Notes: generated by a model not told the origin, from the sequence alone. 64,000 bases of DNA from Polynucleobacter sp. MWH-UH2A (GCF_018687195.1 NZ_CP061321.1:1860001-1924000), one strand, 5' to 3'. Positions 9,919 to 19,467 are shown, numbered from the stretch's first letter. Made by a program: numbers and translations.

Positions 9919-11901
9919 TCAGAGTAATTTAGCCTCGGCTAAATCAATGGCCTCTGAATTACCGGAAATCACCAGAATGTCGTTTGCCTGAAGCAGTAAG
10001 TCCGCGGCCAAGGTCAACTTGCTGTAGTTTGCATTACGACCCTTGCGACGAACCGCCTGAATACTAACTCCGTCGATTTCTAGATGAAGCTGAGAAAGTG
10101 TTTTACCAACCGCCTGAGAATTAGGCAGCAAAGTGATGGAATGCAAACGCCAAGATTCATTCGAACCAAAGTCATCGTCACCCGCTCCACGGAAATATCC
10201 TCTTAATAAGCTATAACGCTCTTCACGCGCAGTCGTAATACGCCTGACCACCTTGCGCATCGGCACACCCATAATGAGCAAGACATGCGATGCAATCATC
10301 AAGCTGCCCTCAATTAACTCAGGCACCACCTCTGTAGCCCCTGCAGCCTGCAGCTTGGCAATATCAGCATCATCTTTTGTGCGAACTAAGACAGTCATGC
10401 CAGGACGTAAATGCTCAACCTGACGTAACACTCTTAAGCTTGCTGCAGTATCGGCATAGGTAATCACAACCGTCTTGGCTCTGGAGAGACCAGCAGCTAC
10501 CAAGTAATTTTCACGACTAGCATCCCCGTACACTACGTTGTCACCAGCAGCGGCAGCTTCTTTCACTCGATCGGGATCTAAATCCAAGGCAATGTAAGGA
10601 ATTTTTTCCTGATCAAGCATGCGAGCTAGGCTTTGACCAGATCGACCAAAGCCACAAATGATGACGTGATTTTCATTACGAACACTTTTCGCGGCAACCC
10701 GAGTTAATGCAAGGGATTGCAAAAGCCATTCGTTGCTCGAGAAGCGCATTGCGATACGGTCACTGTACTCAACCAGAAATGGGGCGCAAAACATCGAGAG
10801 CAGCATTGCCGCAAGAACGGCTTGACTTAAGGTTGGATCAATCAAATCTAAGCCATCGATTTGCGTAAGCAGAACAAAACCGAATTCACCGGCCTGAGCA
10901 AGGCATAGTCCTGTCCGTATTGAGATGCCGGCACTAGAGCCAAATGCCTTCGAGAGTAAGGCAATGAGCCCAAACTTAAACACCAATGGGCCGATTAATA
11001 AAGCCAATACCAACATCCACTGCTCACGAATGACATTGAAATCAAGCAGCATGCCAATCGTAATAAAGAAGAGCCCCAATAAAACATCGCGGAAGGGTTT
11101 AACATCTTCTTCAACCTGATGACGATAAGGTGTTTCAGAAATCAACATGCCGGCCAAGAATGCGCCGAGAGCCAGCGATAAACCAAAATGCTCAGTCAAG
11201 CCAGCCATGCCCAGCACAATTAATAACAAATTGAGCATGAACAATTCTTGTGAGCGTAATTTCGCAACCAACCTAAACCAATGGCTCATTAAGGTTTGGC
11301 CAATAAAGAAAATCAGGGTCAGAGCAACTGTGATTTTGATAGAGGCTGCGGTCAGCGCCACAAAAAGATCTTTAGGATTTTTTCCCAGGGACGGCAATAA
11401 GATCAATAAGAAAACCACAGCCAAATCTTGGAACAACAATATCCCGACAACATTGCGGCCGTGCTCTGTCTCTAACTCAGCACGGTCTGAAATGAGTTTG
11501 GTAACAATCGCTGTAGATGACATTGCTAGTGCTCCGCCTAGCGCAATTGCAGCCTGCCATGAAATCGGGTAAATCCAATTCATCAGTAAGCTGGCAGGTA
11601 CTGCCAGCACCATTGTCAAAATTACCTGACTACCACCCAAGCCAAATACGATATTTCGCATAGATCGGAGTTTGTGCAGATTAAATTCCAGACCAATGGA
11701 GAACATCAAAAAGACAACTCCAAATTTCGCTAAATACTTCACCGTGGCGGTATCACTGGCTAAGCCCAAGGCATTTGGCCCAATTAACACCCCAATAGCC
11801 AAATAGCCCAAAATAGGGGGTAAGCCAAAATAGCGGAAAATAACCACTCCAGCCACACCAGAGGCTAAGAGAATAAGAGTTAATTGAAGGACTGACGGCA
11901 T
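9919..11901 (-). CDS. Kef/YbaL-type monovalent cation:proton antiporter (CPA2) with RCK domains
   Basis: The 660-residue membrane protein begins with a CPA2 Na+/H+ exchanger-type domain of about 12-13 helices (~1-385). A TrkA-N (RCK) domain follows, with the nucleotide-binding motif VIICGFGRSGQSLARML near residue 410, then a TrkA-C domain (~575-658) ending EAIDLAEAKLL. This is the KefB/KefC/YbaL architecture, which exchanges K+ (or Na+) for H+ at the inner membrane under ligand control by the RCK domain. The ion and ligand are not proven by sequence. The ATG lies only 11 bases from the divergent kdsD ATG. Confidence 0.9.
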   Translation of the reverse strand: MPSVLQLTLILLASGVAGVVIFRYFGLPPILGYLAIGVLIGPNALGLASDTATVKYLAKFGVVFLMFSIGLEFNLHKLRSMRNIVFGLGGSQVILTMVLAVPASLLMNWIYPISWQAAIALGGALAMSSTAIVTKLISDRAELETEHGRNVVGILLFQDLAVVFLLILLPSLGKNPKDLFVALTAASIKITVALTLIFFIGQTLMSHWFRLVAKLRSQELFMLNLLLIVLGMAGLTEHFGLSLALGAFLAGMLISETPYRHQVEEDVKPFRDVLLGLFFITIGMLLDFNVIREQWMLVLALLIGPLVFKFGLIALLSKAFGSSAGISIRTGLCLAQAGEFGFVLLTQIDGLDLIDPTLSQAVLAAMLLSMFCAPFLVEYSDRIAMRFSSNEWLLQSLALTRVAAKSVRNENHVIICGFGRSGQSLARMLDQEKIPYIALDLDPDRVKEAAAAGDNVVYGDASRENYLVAAGLSRAKTVVITYADTAASLRVLRQVEHLRPGMTVLVRTKDDADIAKLQAAGATEVVPELIEGSLMIASHVLLIMGVPMRKVVRRITTAREERYSLLRGYFRGAGDDDFGSNESWRLHSITLLPNSQAVGKTLSQLHLEIDGVSIQAVRRKGRNANYSKLTLAADLLLQANDILVISGNSEAIDLAEAKLL

Positions 11902-11912
11902 ATACTTACTCG

Positions 11913-12905
11913 ATGATAGCTAAGACTCGTGAACGTACCCTAAAGCTTGCACGCGATACCCTCACTATTGAGGCTGCTGCACTGCAAACAATGCGCGATC
12001 GCCTTGAGGGCGCCAATGCAGATGCCCTAATCCACGCAGTGGAATTACTCCATGGTTGCAAAGGCAGAATTGTGGTCTCCGGCATTGGGAAGTCGGGGCA
12101 TATTGCCCGCAAGATTGCCGCCACCTTTGCTTCAACCGGTTCGCCTGCTTTTTTTGTTCACCCTGCCGAAGCCAGTCATGGCGATCTGGGCATGGTTACT
12201 CGTGAAGATGTTTTTGTGGCGTTATCCAATTCAGGTGAAACGGATGAATTACTGACAATCGTCCCCATCGTGAAGCGTACTGGAGCAAAACTCATTGCAC
12301 TCACCGGCGCACCGAATTCTTCTCTAGCCAAATTAGCAGATGCGCATCTAGACACTAGCGTAGAAAAAGAAGCATGCCCTCTCAATCTAGCGCCTACTAC
12401 TAGCACTACCGCAACGCTTGCTATGGGCGACGCACTCGCAGTTGCATTACTTGACGCTCGCGGTTTTCAAGCGGAAGATTTTCAACGCTCACATCCTGGT
12501 GGTCGCTTAGGTCGCAAGCAATTAATGCATGTCAGCGAAGTCATGAGAAGCTTTGAAGACACGCCAAAAATTTCGATTCAGGCCTCATTACAAGACGCTC
12601 TACTAGAGATGACTGCGAAACGCATGGGCATGGTCGTCACTCTTGATGAAAGCGATAAGGTGTTTGGCATTTTGACTGACGGTGATTTACGTCGTTTGCT
12701 CGAGAAGAGCCCCAACCTCAGCAACATCACCCTGAAAAACGCCACCACCTCCAGTCCTAGAACTATTCCGCCCGAACTATTGGCTGAAGAAGCGATTGAA
12801 ATGATGGAAAAACATCGGATTAATCATTTGGTAGTAACGGATAAAGCTGGTCTTTTGCTTGGCGCACTGAACTTACATGATTTGTTTGCGGCCAAAGTTA
12901 TTTAA
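11913..12905 (+). CDS. kdsD: Arabinose-5-phosphate isomerase (KpsF/GutQ family)
   Basis: KdsD interconverts ribulose 5-phosphate and arabinose 5-phosphate, the first step of Kdo synthesis for lipopolysaccharide. The 330 residues contain a SIS sugar-isomerase domain (~40-170, with VVSGIGKSGHIARKIAATFAS and SNSGETDELL) followed by two CBS repeats (~205-265 and ~272-330). It opens the kdsD-kdsC-lptC-lptA-lptB run; kdsC follows after 22 bases. Because only 11 bases separate it from the antiporter start, its promoter must overlap that coding region. Confidence 0.96.
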   Translation: MIAKTRERTLKLARDTLTIEAAALQTMRDRLEGANADALIHAVELLHGCKGRIVVSGIGKSGHIARKIAATFASTGSPAFFVHPAEASHGDLGMVTREDVFVALSNSGETDELLTIVPIVKRTGAKLIALTGAPNSSLAKLADAHLDTSVEKEACPLNLAPTTSTTATLAMGDALAVALLDARGFQAEDFQRSHPGGRLGRKQLMHVSEVMRSFEDTPKISIQASLQDALLEMTAKRMGMVVTLDESDKVFGILTDGDLRRLLEKSPNLSNITLKNATTSSPRTIPPELLAEEAIEMMEKHRINHLVVTDKAGLLLGALNLHDLFAAKVI

Positions 12906-12927
12906 CGTAGTCACCTAATTTCATTCC

Positions 12928-13500
12928 ATGCCGAGCGCTTTTAATACTCACAATACAAACCCTCTATCGAATTACCCGCAAGCCTGGGAACGCGCCAGCA
13001 AAATTAAGTTATTGGTTTTGGACGTAGATGGCGTATTAACAAATGGCCAGGTTTGGATTGATGCTGAAGGAAAAGAATGCTTAAAGGCATTTGATATTCA
13101 AGATGGTCTGGGCATCAAGCTATTAGAGCAATGCGGCATTGCGACTGCAATTATTACTGGCAGAAATTCCAAAATGGTATTGGCTCGCTGCGATGAACTT
13201 GGCATCAAACATGTACATATGGGCGTTGAGAATAAAGCACTTGCTCTTGAAGAAGTACTCAAAGCACTTGGATTCAAGACGAGTGATTGTGCTGTGATGG
13301 GTGATGACTGGCCTGATTTAGCCATGATGAAGCAAGCAGGCCTGCGCATTGCGCCAGCACAAGCACATGAAGCTGTTAAAGAATTCGCGCATTTTGTCAC
13401 CACACGAACTGGCGGCAATAGCGCAGTCAGAGAAGCGTGCGACCTGATTCTGAAATCTCAGAATCAGTATGAAGAGTTGCTCAACAAAGCACGCAATTAA
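12928..13500 (+). CDS. kdsC: 3-deoxy-D-manno-octulosonate 8-phosphate phosphatase
   Basis: KdsC removes phosphate from Kdo 8-phosphate. The 190-residue HAD-superfamily protein has the nucleophile motif LDVDGVLTNG (D32, D34), the second-motif region TAIITGRNS, and the metal motif VMGDDWPDLAMM. The compact form without a cap domain is typical of the tetrameric KdsC family. An extra ~20-residue N-terminal leader precedes the HAD core. It lies between kdsD and lptC with small gaps, so Kdo synthesis and LPS export are co-expressed. Confidence 0.95.
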   Translation: MPSAFNTHNTNPLSNYPQAWERASKIKLLVLDVDGVLTNGQVWIDAEGKECLKAFDIQDGLGIKLLEQCGIATAIITGRNSKMVLARCDELGIKHVHMGVENKALALEEVLKALGFKTSDCAVMGDDWPDLAMMKQAGLRIAPAQAHEAVKEFAHFVTTRTGGNSAVREACDLILKSQNQYEELLNKARN

Positions 13501-13517
13501 GATTAGCCAATCGAGCA

Positions 13518-14159
13518 ATGTTATTCAATTCCCAACAAATCAAATTTAGCATTGGCCGTACCGTATTACGTCTGATGCCTTTGATATTGATGGGCCTGCT
13601 AACTTTAGTCACCTTTTGGTTGGTGAGAAAAAATAATCCAGCTGAACACTCTGGACTAGAGCGAGTGCGCCTTCATGAGCCTGACTACATTATTCAACAT
13701 GGCACGCTATCTGCATTAAATGAACAAGGCAATACGAAGTACCGCATTCTGGGCGACAAGGTGACTCACTATGATGACGATGCTTCAATCGATATTGACT
13801 TGCCTCGCATGCGACTCTTTCAGCCAGATAAAGCACCTGTTACCGTTAAATCCAATACAGGTCATCTTGATGGTGACCTGACGATTTTGGAGTTATTTGA
13901 TAACGCAACAATCTACAGACCACCTCAGCCCGCTACCGCCACTGAGCCAGCAACCCTCAGGATGTTAGCTTCATCAAGCTATTACAAAGTGCTGATTAAC
14001 GATGACATCGTTCAAACAGATAAACCAATTACGCTTGAACAAGGGATGTCGGTAATGCATTCAACGGATGGTGGCACCTTTGACAATATTCAGCAAAGCA
14101 TGACTCTGTCAGGGCAAGTAAAAGGTCGAATTGAACGCGCTCCGCGTAATGGTCAATAA
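13518..14159 (+). CDS. lptC: LPS export system periplasmic protein LptC
   Basis: LptC is the single-helix inner-membrane protein that passes LPS from LptB2FG to LptA. The 213 residues have one N-terminal membrane helix (~17-36, LMPLILMGLLTLVTFWLV) and a periplasmic beta-jellyroll domain (PF06835). Family signatures include the opening LHEPDYIIQHGTLSALNEQG and the LPRMRLFQPDK segment. Sequence conservation in LptC is low, so the call also rests on its place between kdsC and lptA. Confidence 0.93.
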   Translation: MLFNSQQIKFSIGRTVLRLMPLILMGLLTLVTFWLVRKNNPAEHSGLERVRLHEPDYIIQHGTLSALNEQGNTKYRILGDKVTHYDDDASIDIDLPRMRLFQPDKAPVTVKSNTGHLDGDLTILELFDNATIYRPPQPATATEPATLRMLASSSYYKVLINDDIVQTDKPITLEQGMSVMHSTDGGTFDNIQQSMTLSGQVKGRIERAPRNGQ

Positions 14160-14168
14160 AATACCCTC

Positions 14169-14720
14169 ATGATTCGACTCTTCACTCTTTGGATTTCGTT
14201 TTGCTTGCTTGTGTGCACGAGTCTTGCCTATGCAGAAAAAGCTGATCAAGATAAACCCGTCATCCTTGAGGCTGAAAGTGTTTCAGTAAATGATGTGCAG
14301 CAGATATACGATCTCAAAGGTCAAATTCTATTAATCAAAGGCAGCATAGTTGTGACTGGAGACGATGGTCATATTCAAGTCGATCCTGAAGGCTATGAAT
14401 TTGTGGATGTCAAAGGAACTACTGATACAGCGGCAAGTTTTAGACAAAGAAGAGAAGGTCTAGCCGATGAATTTATGCAGGGTCATGGCACTCAGGTCTC
14501 CTACAATGCAAAAACAGAGTTGCTAACCATCACAGGCGACGCCAGATTAAAACGCTTACTGAACATGCAAATGCTTGATCAACTACAAGGCTGGAAAATT
14601 GAGTACGATGACATTACTGAACGTTATCGTGTAACACCACCACCCAACGCAAAATCTGAGGACCTTCCTTTAGCAAGAGCAGTTCTCTCACCAAGACGAA
14701 AAGCCACATTAGAAAAATGA
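14169..14720 (+). CDS. lptA: LPS transport periplasmic protein LptA
   Basis: LptA forms the periplasmic bridge that carries LPS to the outer-membrane LptDE complex. The 183-residue protein has a signal peptide (1-22, cleavage after SLAYA) and an OstA-type domain. Recognisable segments are [39 protein letters not shown] and [12 protein letters not shown]. Its last codons overlap the lptB start by 4 bases, indicating coupled translation. Confidence 0.95.
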   Translation: MIRLFTLWISFCLLVCTSLAYAEKADQDKPVILEAESVSVNDVQQIYDLKGQILLIKGSIVVTGDDGHIQVDPEGYEFVDVKGTTDTAASFRQRREGLADEFMQGHGTQVSYNAKTELLTITGDARLKRLLNMQMLDQLQGWKIEYDDITERYRVTPPPNAKSEDLPLARAVLSPRRKATLEK

Positions 14721-15484
14721 CTACGGACCTCGCTCAAGCCAAATCAAGCGCAACACTCAGTGCCCATAAACTACAAAAGCGTTATGGCTCAAGAACAGTA
14801 GTGCGAGATGTATCCGTAGAAGTGAAATGCGGTGAAGTGGTTGGCCTTTTAGGCCCTAATGGCGCCGGCAAAACTACCTCCTTCTACATGATTGTTGGAC
14901 TGGTTCCATTGGATGGTGGTCAAATTGTGCTTGATGGTAAAGACATCACCCATTTGCCCATCCATGAGCGTGCCCGCATGGGACTCTCTTACTTACCTCA
15001 AGAAGCTTCCGTATTCAGAAAATTGAATGTGGCTGAAAACATTCAGGCCGTTCTAGAGCTCCAAGTTCAGGGTGGTAAGCCATTAAGCAAAGCAGAAATT
15101 GCCAATCGATTGGATGAGCTCTTAGGAGAACTGCAAATCGGTCACCTGCGCAATAACCCAGCACTCTCACTTTCAGGCGGTGAGCGTAGGCGAGTGGAAA
15201 TCGCTCGCGCCTTAGCATCCCAACCTAAATTCATTTTGCTGGATGAACCCTTTGCAGGGGTTGACCCCATTGCTGTTGGGGAAATTCAGCGAATTGTTCG
15301 CTTCTTAAGGGATCGACAAATCGGTGTTCTGATTACCGACCATAATGTTCGGGAAACCCTTGGTATTTGCGATCATGCTTACATCATCAGTGAAGGCAGC
15401 GTTCTAGCGGAAGGCCAACCAGATCAAATTATTCAGAATGATGCGGTCCGTCGGGTCTACTTAGGCGAGAACTTCCGGATGTAA
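14717..15484 (+). CDS. lptB: LPS export ABC transporter ATP-binding protein
   Basis: LptB is the cytoplasmic ATPase that drives LPS extraction from the inner membrane with LptFG. The 255 residues contain the Walker A motif GPNGAGKTT (46-54), the signature [15 protein letters not shown] (~152 onward), Walker [14 protein letters not shown] and the switch histidine in ITDHNVRE. In most proteobacteria rpoN follows directly. Here the next ORF of size is hpf, about 200 bases downstream. Confidence 0.97.
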   Translation: MTTDLAQAKSSATLSAHKLQKRYGSRTVVRDVSVEVKCGEVVGLLGPNGAGKTTSFYMIVGLVPLDGGQIVLDGKDITHLPIHERARMGLSYLPQEASVFRKLNVAENIQAVLELQVQGGKPLSKAEIANRLDELLGELQIGHLRNNPALSLSGGERRRVEIARALASQPKFILLDEPFAGVDPIAVGEIQRIVRFLRDRQIGVLITDHNVRETLGICDHAYIISEGSVLAEGQPDQIIQNDAVRRVYLGENFRM

Positions 15485-15587
15485 TTCCCCAGTCTTGTGC
15501 AAGGCATCAGGCTTCTATCCGTATAAGTAAGAAAAAATCTCTTTTCCCTCTTGGTTTTCAGCAAATTCGCTGATACGCTGGAGGTTC

Positions 15588-15701
15588 ATGCATTACTTCT
15601 CAAAAAAAACAGCTCAAATTCCACAGGGGCATGCTGCGCACCCCGGATATAGCCATGCGCAGACTTTGATACAAGGAGTTGCTAATGAATTTAAAAATTA
15701 A
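15588..15701 (+). other. Possible 37-codon leader ORF upstream of hpf
   Basis: An ATG at 15588 is preceded by GGAGG (15580-15584), although the spacing is short (3 bases). It opens a 37-codon frame beginning MHYFSKKTAQIPQGH that ends 17 bases inside hpf in another frame. The rest of this 200-base gap shows only a weak extended -10-like TGATACGCT (15571-15579). I do not recognise the peptide. It may be a translated leader or chance. Confidence 0.25.
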
Positions 15702-16008
15702 TAGCCGTCATGTTGAAGTTACCCCCGCCATGCGTACCCACTTGGAGGCCGGCTTAGCAAAAATTCGAAAGCACTTCGACCACGTCATTGATGCCTCAGC
15801 CTTTTTGGTGGTTGATAACGCCAAGGAAAAAGATTTGCGCCAAAGCGCGGAGATCACCATCCACCTCAAGGGCAAAGAATTATTTGCCGAGGCTCATAAT
15901 GCGGATCTTTACCATGCCATGGACGCCGTTGTTGACAAACTGGAGCGCCAAGTAGTGAAACACAAGGAAAAGATTCAAGATCATCATCACGAAAAGCGTT
16001 TTGAGTGA
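15685..16008 (+). CDS. hpf: Ribosome hibernation promoting factor
   Basis: HPF binds the small ribosomal subunit and promotes inactive dimers in stationary phase. The 107-residue protein is the short form, comprising only the S30AE/YfiA domain (MNLKINSRHVEVTPAMRTHLE...DLYHAMDAVVDKLERQV) with a basic, His-rich tail. The ATG at 15685 is chosen because AAGGAG (15673-15678) lies 6 bases upstream; an in-frame TTG at 15679 is less likely. In relatives the gene lies in an lptB-rpoN-hpf-ptsN order, here without rpoN. Confidence 0.95.
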   Translation: MNLKINSRHVEVTPAMRTHLEAGLAKIRKHFDHVIDASAFLVVDNAKEKDLRQSAEITIHLKGKELFAEAHNADLYHAMDAVVDKLERQVVKHKEKIQDHHHEKRFE

Positions 16009-16041
16009 TACCCAGCGTCAGGACACCTATAATCATTTCTA

Positions 16042-16503
16042 ATGAATGCCCTGACCAATCTTTTCACCCCCGACTGCATTGCATTAGACAATCCTGCCAA
16101 AAACAGAGCTGATGCGTTTGCAGCCGCCGGGAATCTATTTGCCAAGCAAGTTGGAATCGATGCAAGCTCAGTTGTCGAGTTTTTGAATGCTCGTGAAGAA
16201 TTAGGCTCTACAGCCCTTGGTGCAGGTGTTGCAATACCGCACGGTAGAGTTAAGGGATTAAAGCAACCAGCTGCCGCTTTAATCCGCCTTAAAGATCCCA
16301 TTGAATTTGCCGCGCCCGATGGCGAACCTGTTAAGACCCTCATATTCTTGCTAGTGCCCGAGAAGGCAACACAGCAGCACCTAGAAATCTTGTCCTCCAT
16401 AGCCCAACTACTTTCGGATGCAGATGTTCGTGAGACCTTAAGCACTTCTACAGATGCATTAAAAGTTTGTGAACTATTGCAACATTGGGGCAATACAAAA
16501 TGA
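16042..16503 (+). CDS. ptsN: PTS IIA-like nitrogen regulatory protein (EIIA-Ntr)
   Basis: PtsN accepts phosphate from an HPr-type protein and regulates targets such as potassium transport and sensor kinases rather than carrying sugar. The 153 residues form the EIIA fructose/mannitol-type domain, with the phosphorylated histidine in [11 protein letters not shown] (H67). The stop overlaps the hprK start as ATGA. Its partners HPr, EI and HPr kinase are all encoded in this window. Confidence 0.95.
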   Translation: MNALTNLFTPDCIALDNPAKNRADAFAAAGNLFAKQVGIDASSVVEFLNAREELGSTALGAGVAIPHGRVKGLKQPAAALIRLKDPIEFAAPDGEPVKTLIFLLVPEKATQQHLEILSSIAQLLSDADVRETLSTSTDALKVCELLQHWGNTK

Positions 16504-17486
16504 CGCAGCCATTACTCCTGGATGGAGTAACTGCCCAGCAGATTTTTGACGACAATGTCTCTGATCTCAAGCTCTCTTGGATCGGCGGCCTTGAAGGCGC
16601 TGACCGAACTTTTCCGCCTGAAGCTGTTAAAGCAGCGGCAGCCAGCTCTGACCTTGTGGGCCACTTAAACCTCATTCACCCAAGCCGGATTCAAATTTTT
16701 GGTGAGCAAGAAGTGGATTACCACGCAGCCTTAGATCCCAAACAGAAACAAGAGCAAATTGCGAGCTTGATTTCAAAAACGCCACCTTGCGTGATTGTGG
16801 CCGATGGAAAATCCGCTGATCCCGATTTGCAATTGTTTTGTCAGCGCTCTTCCACGCCATTATTTACAACACAAATTTCTGCAGCAGAGGTAATTGATCA
16901 TCTGCGCACTTACCTCACCAAAATTGGTGCCCCACAAATTACGATGCATGGCGTCTTCATGGACATCTTGGGATTGGGTGTCTTACTCACTGGTGAATCC
17001 GGCCTCGGCAAAAGCGAATTAGGCCTTGAGCTGATTTCACGTGGCCATGGCCTAGTGGCTGATGACGCAGTTGATTTTGCTCGACTAGGCCCAGATTACA
17101 TTGAAGGTCGCTGCCCAGCCATCCTCAGGAATCTTCTCGAAGTACGCGGTCTTGGCTTGCTCGATATTCGTACTATTTTTGGCGAAACTGCTGTCCGCCG
17201 CAAATTAAAGCTTCGCCTTATTGTTCAACTCGTTCGTAGAACTGATGGGGAGTTTGAGCGTCTTCCATTAGAAGCCCAACACATTGATGTATTGGGCATA
17301 CCGATTCGTACTGTAAAAATTCAAGTGGCCGCAGGTCGAAACTTAGCCGTTCTTGTTGAAGCAGCAGTACGCAATACTATTTTGCAACTGCGCGGTATTG
17401 ATACCCTAAAAGAATTTATTGAGCGCCAGCGCATTCAAATGAATACTGAAGCAGATTCCGTCAAGTCTCAAGGACGCCTACTGTAA
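16500..17486 (+). CDS. hprK: HPr kinase/phosphorylase
   Basis: HprK phosphorylates and dephosphorylates HPr on a serine, using ATP or pyrophosphate and inorganic phosphate. The 328 residues have an N-terminal HprK domain (~1-135) and a C-terminal kinase domain with the P-loop GESGLGKS (165-172) and the family signature [10 protein letters not shown] (~213-222). The ATG at 16500 overlaps the ptsN stop and is preferred over an upstream in-frame GTG at 16485. The HPr at 49617-49886 has the matching Ser46. rapZ follows after 3 bases. Confidence 0.96.
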   Translation: MTQPLLLDGVTAQQIFDDNVSDLKLSWIGGLEGADRTFPPEAVKAAAASSDLVGHLNLIHPSRIQIFGEQEVDYHAALDPKQKQEQIASLISKTPPCVIVADGKSADPDLQLFCQRSSTPLFTTQISAAEVIDHLRTYLTKIGAPQITMHGVFMDILGLGVLLTGESGLGKSELGLELISRGHGLVADDAVDFARLGPDYIEGRCPAILRNLLEVRGLGLLDIRTIFGETAVRRKLKLRLIVQLVRRTDGEFERLPLEAQHIDVLGIPIRTVKIQVAAGRNLAVLVEAAVRNTILQLRGIDTLKEFIERQRIQMNTEADSVKSQGRLL

Positions 17487-17489
17487 GTC

Positions 17490-18380
17490 ATGCAAATTAA
17501 TCTGATTACCGGAATCTCAGGCTCAGGTAAATCAGTTGCCCTGAGGGCATTTGAGGATGCTGGATACGACTGTGTCGATAACCTTCCAGTGTCGTTGTTG
17601 GAAAATTTAATTGATACCCTCTCAAAAGAAAATAGTGAACGGGTAGCTGTAGCAATAGATGCGCGTCGCGGTCAATCAATTGCTGAGCTTCCCTCAATTC
17701 TAGACACACTCAAGCGCAAGCATCAAGTCAGGGTTGTTTTCTTAAATGCCGACACCAATACCTTGGTGCAACGTTTCTCAGAAACGCGGCGTCGGCATCC
17801 TTTATCTAGTGATGCTAAACAATCACAATCAGCCACCTTGATTGAGGCCATTGATAAAGAACGCAATCTGCTTGAACCATTGCGTGCCCAAGCCCACAGC
17901 ATCGACACGAGCAATCTTCCTGCTCATGCCCTGCGCTCATGGATTCAAGATCTCCTGAAAGATAAGCCGGTTGGGCTCACCGTCATTTTTGAATCTTTTG
18001 GATTTAAAAAAGGCATCCCTAGTGAAGCCGATCTCGTTTTTGACGTACGCTGCCTCCCCAATCCTCACTATGACAAGGTGTTAAGACCACTTACGGGTAA
18101 CGATAAGCCCGTGAAAGAGTTCTTGGAAAAAATTCCTGAGGTGGTGAGCATGGAAAACGACATTACTCAATTTATTGAGAAATGGTTACCGCATTACATT
18201 GCAGATGGTCGTAGCTATCTAACAATAGGAATAGGCTGCACTGGTGGGCAACATCGCTCAGTCTATTTAGTCAATCGCATCAGCGAGCATTTCCGCGCTC
18301 AAAAAGATCTTACGGATTTACAACTTAATTTTTTAGATCGTCATCGCGAACTAGACTCAATCCCTGCAACAAAATCTTGA
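17490..18380 (+). CDS. rapZ: RNase adapter / nucleotide-binding protein RapZ
   Basis: The 296-residue protein belongs to the YvcJ/RapZ P-loop family, with GISGSGKS at residues 8-15. It has the characteristic C-terminal half (FESFGFKKGIPSEADLVFDVRCLPNPHY...IGIGCTGGQHRSVYLVNRI). In E. coli RapZ binds glmZ sRNA and controls amino-sugar synthesis; in betaproteobacteria the role is mostly inferred. It closes the lpt-hpf-ptsN-hprK run. Its 3' end overlaps the convergent mutY 3' end by 56 bases. Confidence 0.94.
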   Translation: MQINLITGISGSGKSVALRAFEDAGYDCVDNLPVSLLENLIDTLSKENSERVAVAIDARRGQSIAELPSILDTLKRKHQVRVVFLNADTNTLVQRFSETRRRHPLSSDAKQSQSATLIEAIDKERNLLEPLRAQAHSIDTSNLPAHALRSWIQDLLKDKPVGLTVIFESFGFKKGIPSEADLVFDVRCLPNPHYDKVLRPLTGNDKPVKEFLEKIPEVVSMENDITQFIEKWLPHYIADGRSYLTIGIGCTGGQHRSVYLVNRISEHFRAQKDLTDLQLNFLDRHRELDSIPATKS

Positions 18381-19467
18381 TGGGCTGTGGAAGGCCATAA
18401 CGGCCTAACTGACTTAAAGGCACCCACTGTAAATCCTCACCTTTTGGCCCCAAAGGTCGAGAAGCGGTAACTTCCCAAATCTGCATCCATAAGCGTCGAT
18501 GAGTAAAGACATGTTTAATCTGGGGGCCCAGAGTAGCGCCTTTGCAAGCCTTCAGCCATGGGGCTGCATTCTCGCTTGGCAAAGCCTCCTCAAATATATT
18601 CTTGAACGCCGGTAGTTTTCTTTTTTTATCAGACTTTGCGACCCAAGCTGTTTCTGGAAGAGACCACAATCCACCCCAAATGGCTTTGCTCGGACGTTTT
18701 TGCAAAAGAATGGAATTACCCGATCGAATCAGCAACATATCGCAGTCAAATTCAGGTGACTTTGCTTTCACCGTCTTATGGGGGAAGGCAAGCACTTGAT
18801 TACTTAGACTAGCTTGGCACTCTTTCTCAAAAGGGCACTTTTTATCGTTACCCATACAGACTGGCTTACGAGAAGTGCACCAAGTAGCACCAAAATCCAT
18901 TAAAGCCTGGGTGTACACAGGCATATCCGAGGAATTCTTTGGCAACAATTGTGCTGCCAAACTCCACAATCCATCATTCACAAGCTTATTTTGCAGCGGT
19001 CCTTCTACTGCAAATAGGCGAGCCAGTATGCGTTTAACGTTAGCATCCAGAATGGGTGCTCTTACATGAAAAGCAAATGCAGCAATTGCACCTGCTGTTG
19101 AGCGCCCTATCCCTTTTAATTTTTCAAGCAAAGCAGGATCACTTGGAAATTTTCCATTGAACTCATTCACTACTTGCTGTGCACACGCATGTAAATTGCG
19201 AGCACGAGAGTAATACCCCAAACCAGCCCACTCTGCTAGTACTTCATCAATATGCGCGGTAGCCAGTTTTTTGACCGTGGGGAAACGCTTCATAAAACGG
19301 GGGTAACGCTCTAAGACAGTGGCAACTTGTGTTTGCTGCAACATGATCTCCGAAACCCAAACGGCGTAGGGGTCACGAATACCTTGCCACGGCAAGCCAG
19401 AGCGGCCATGATGAGAATGCCAGGCGATCAGCTTCTGCGAAAAAAGATCCGTTAGCGTTTTTGACAT
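18325..19467 (-). CDS. mutY: A/G-specific adenine glycosylase
   Basis: MutY removes adenine mispaired with 8-oxoguanine. The 380 residues show the HhH-GPD fold with the catalytic glutamate in SEIMLQQTQV (~40) and the aspartate in PILDANVKRIL (~140). The iron-sulfur loop is CTSRKPVCMGNDKKCPFEKEC, and a C-terminal NUDIX-like domain (~235-380) reads 8-oxoG. The cysteine spacing here is C-x6-C-x6-C-x5-C, against the usual C-x6-C-x2-C-x5-C. The ATG at 19467 lies inside the end of mutM, suggesting coupling; a TTG at 19476 is less likely. Confidence 0.94.
   Translation of the reverse strand: MSKTLTDLFSQKLIAWHSHHGRSGLPWQGIRDPYAVWVSEIMLQQTQVATVLERYPRFMKRFPTVKKLATAHIDEVLAEWAGLGYYSRARNLHACAQQVVNEFNGKFPSDPALLEKLKGIGRSTAGAIAAFAFHVRAPILDANVKRILARLFAVEGPLQNKLVNDGLWSLAAQLLPKNSSDMPVYTQALMDFGATWCTSRKPVCMGNDKKCPFEKECQASLSNQVLAFPHKTVKAKSPEFDCDMLLIRSGNSILLQKRPSKAIWGGLWSLPETAWVAKSDKKRKLPAFKNIFEEALPSENAAPWLKACKGATLGPQIKHVFTHRRLWMQIWEVTASRPLGPKGEDLQWVPLSQLGRYGLPQPIKILLQGLSLVRDDDLKN

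Noticed and set aside
15485-15684. Possible rpoN remnant
   Set aside because: No RpoN motif could be read in any frame of this stretch; the gap shows only short random frames and a weak promoter-like segment.
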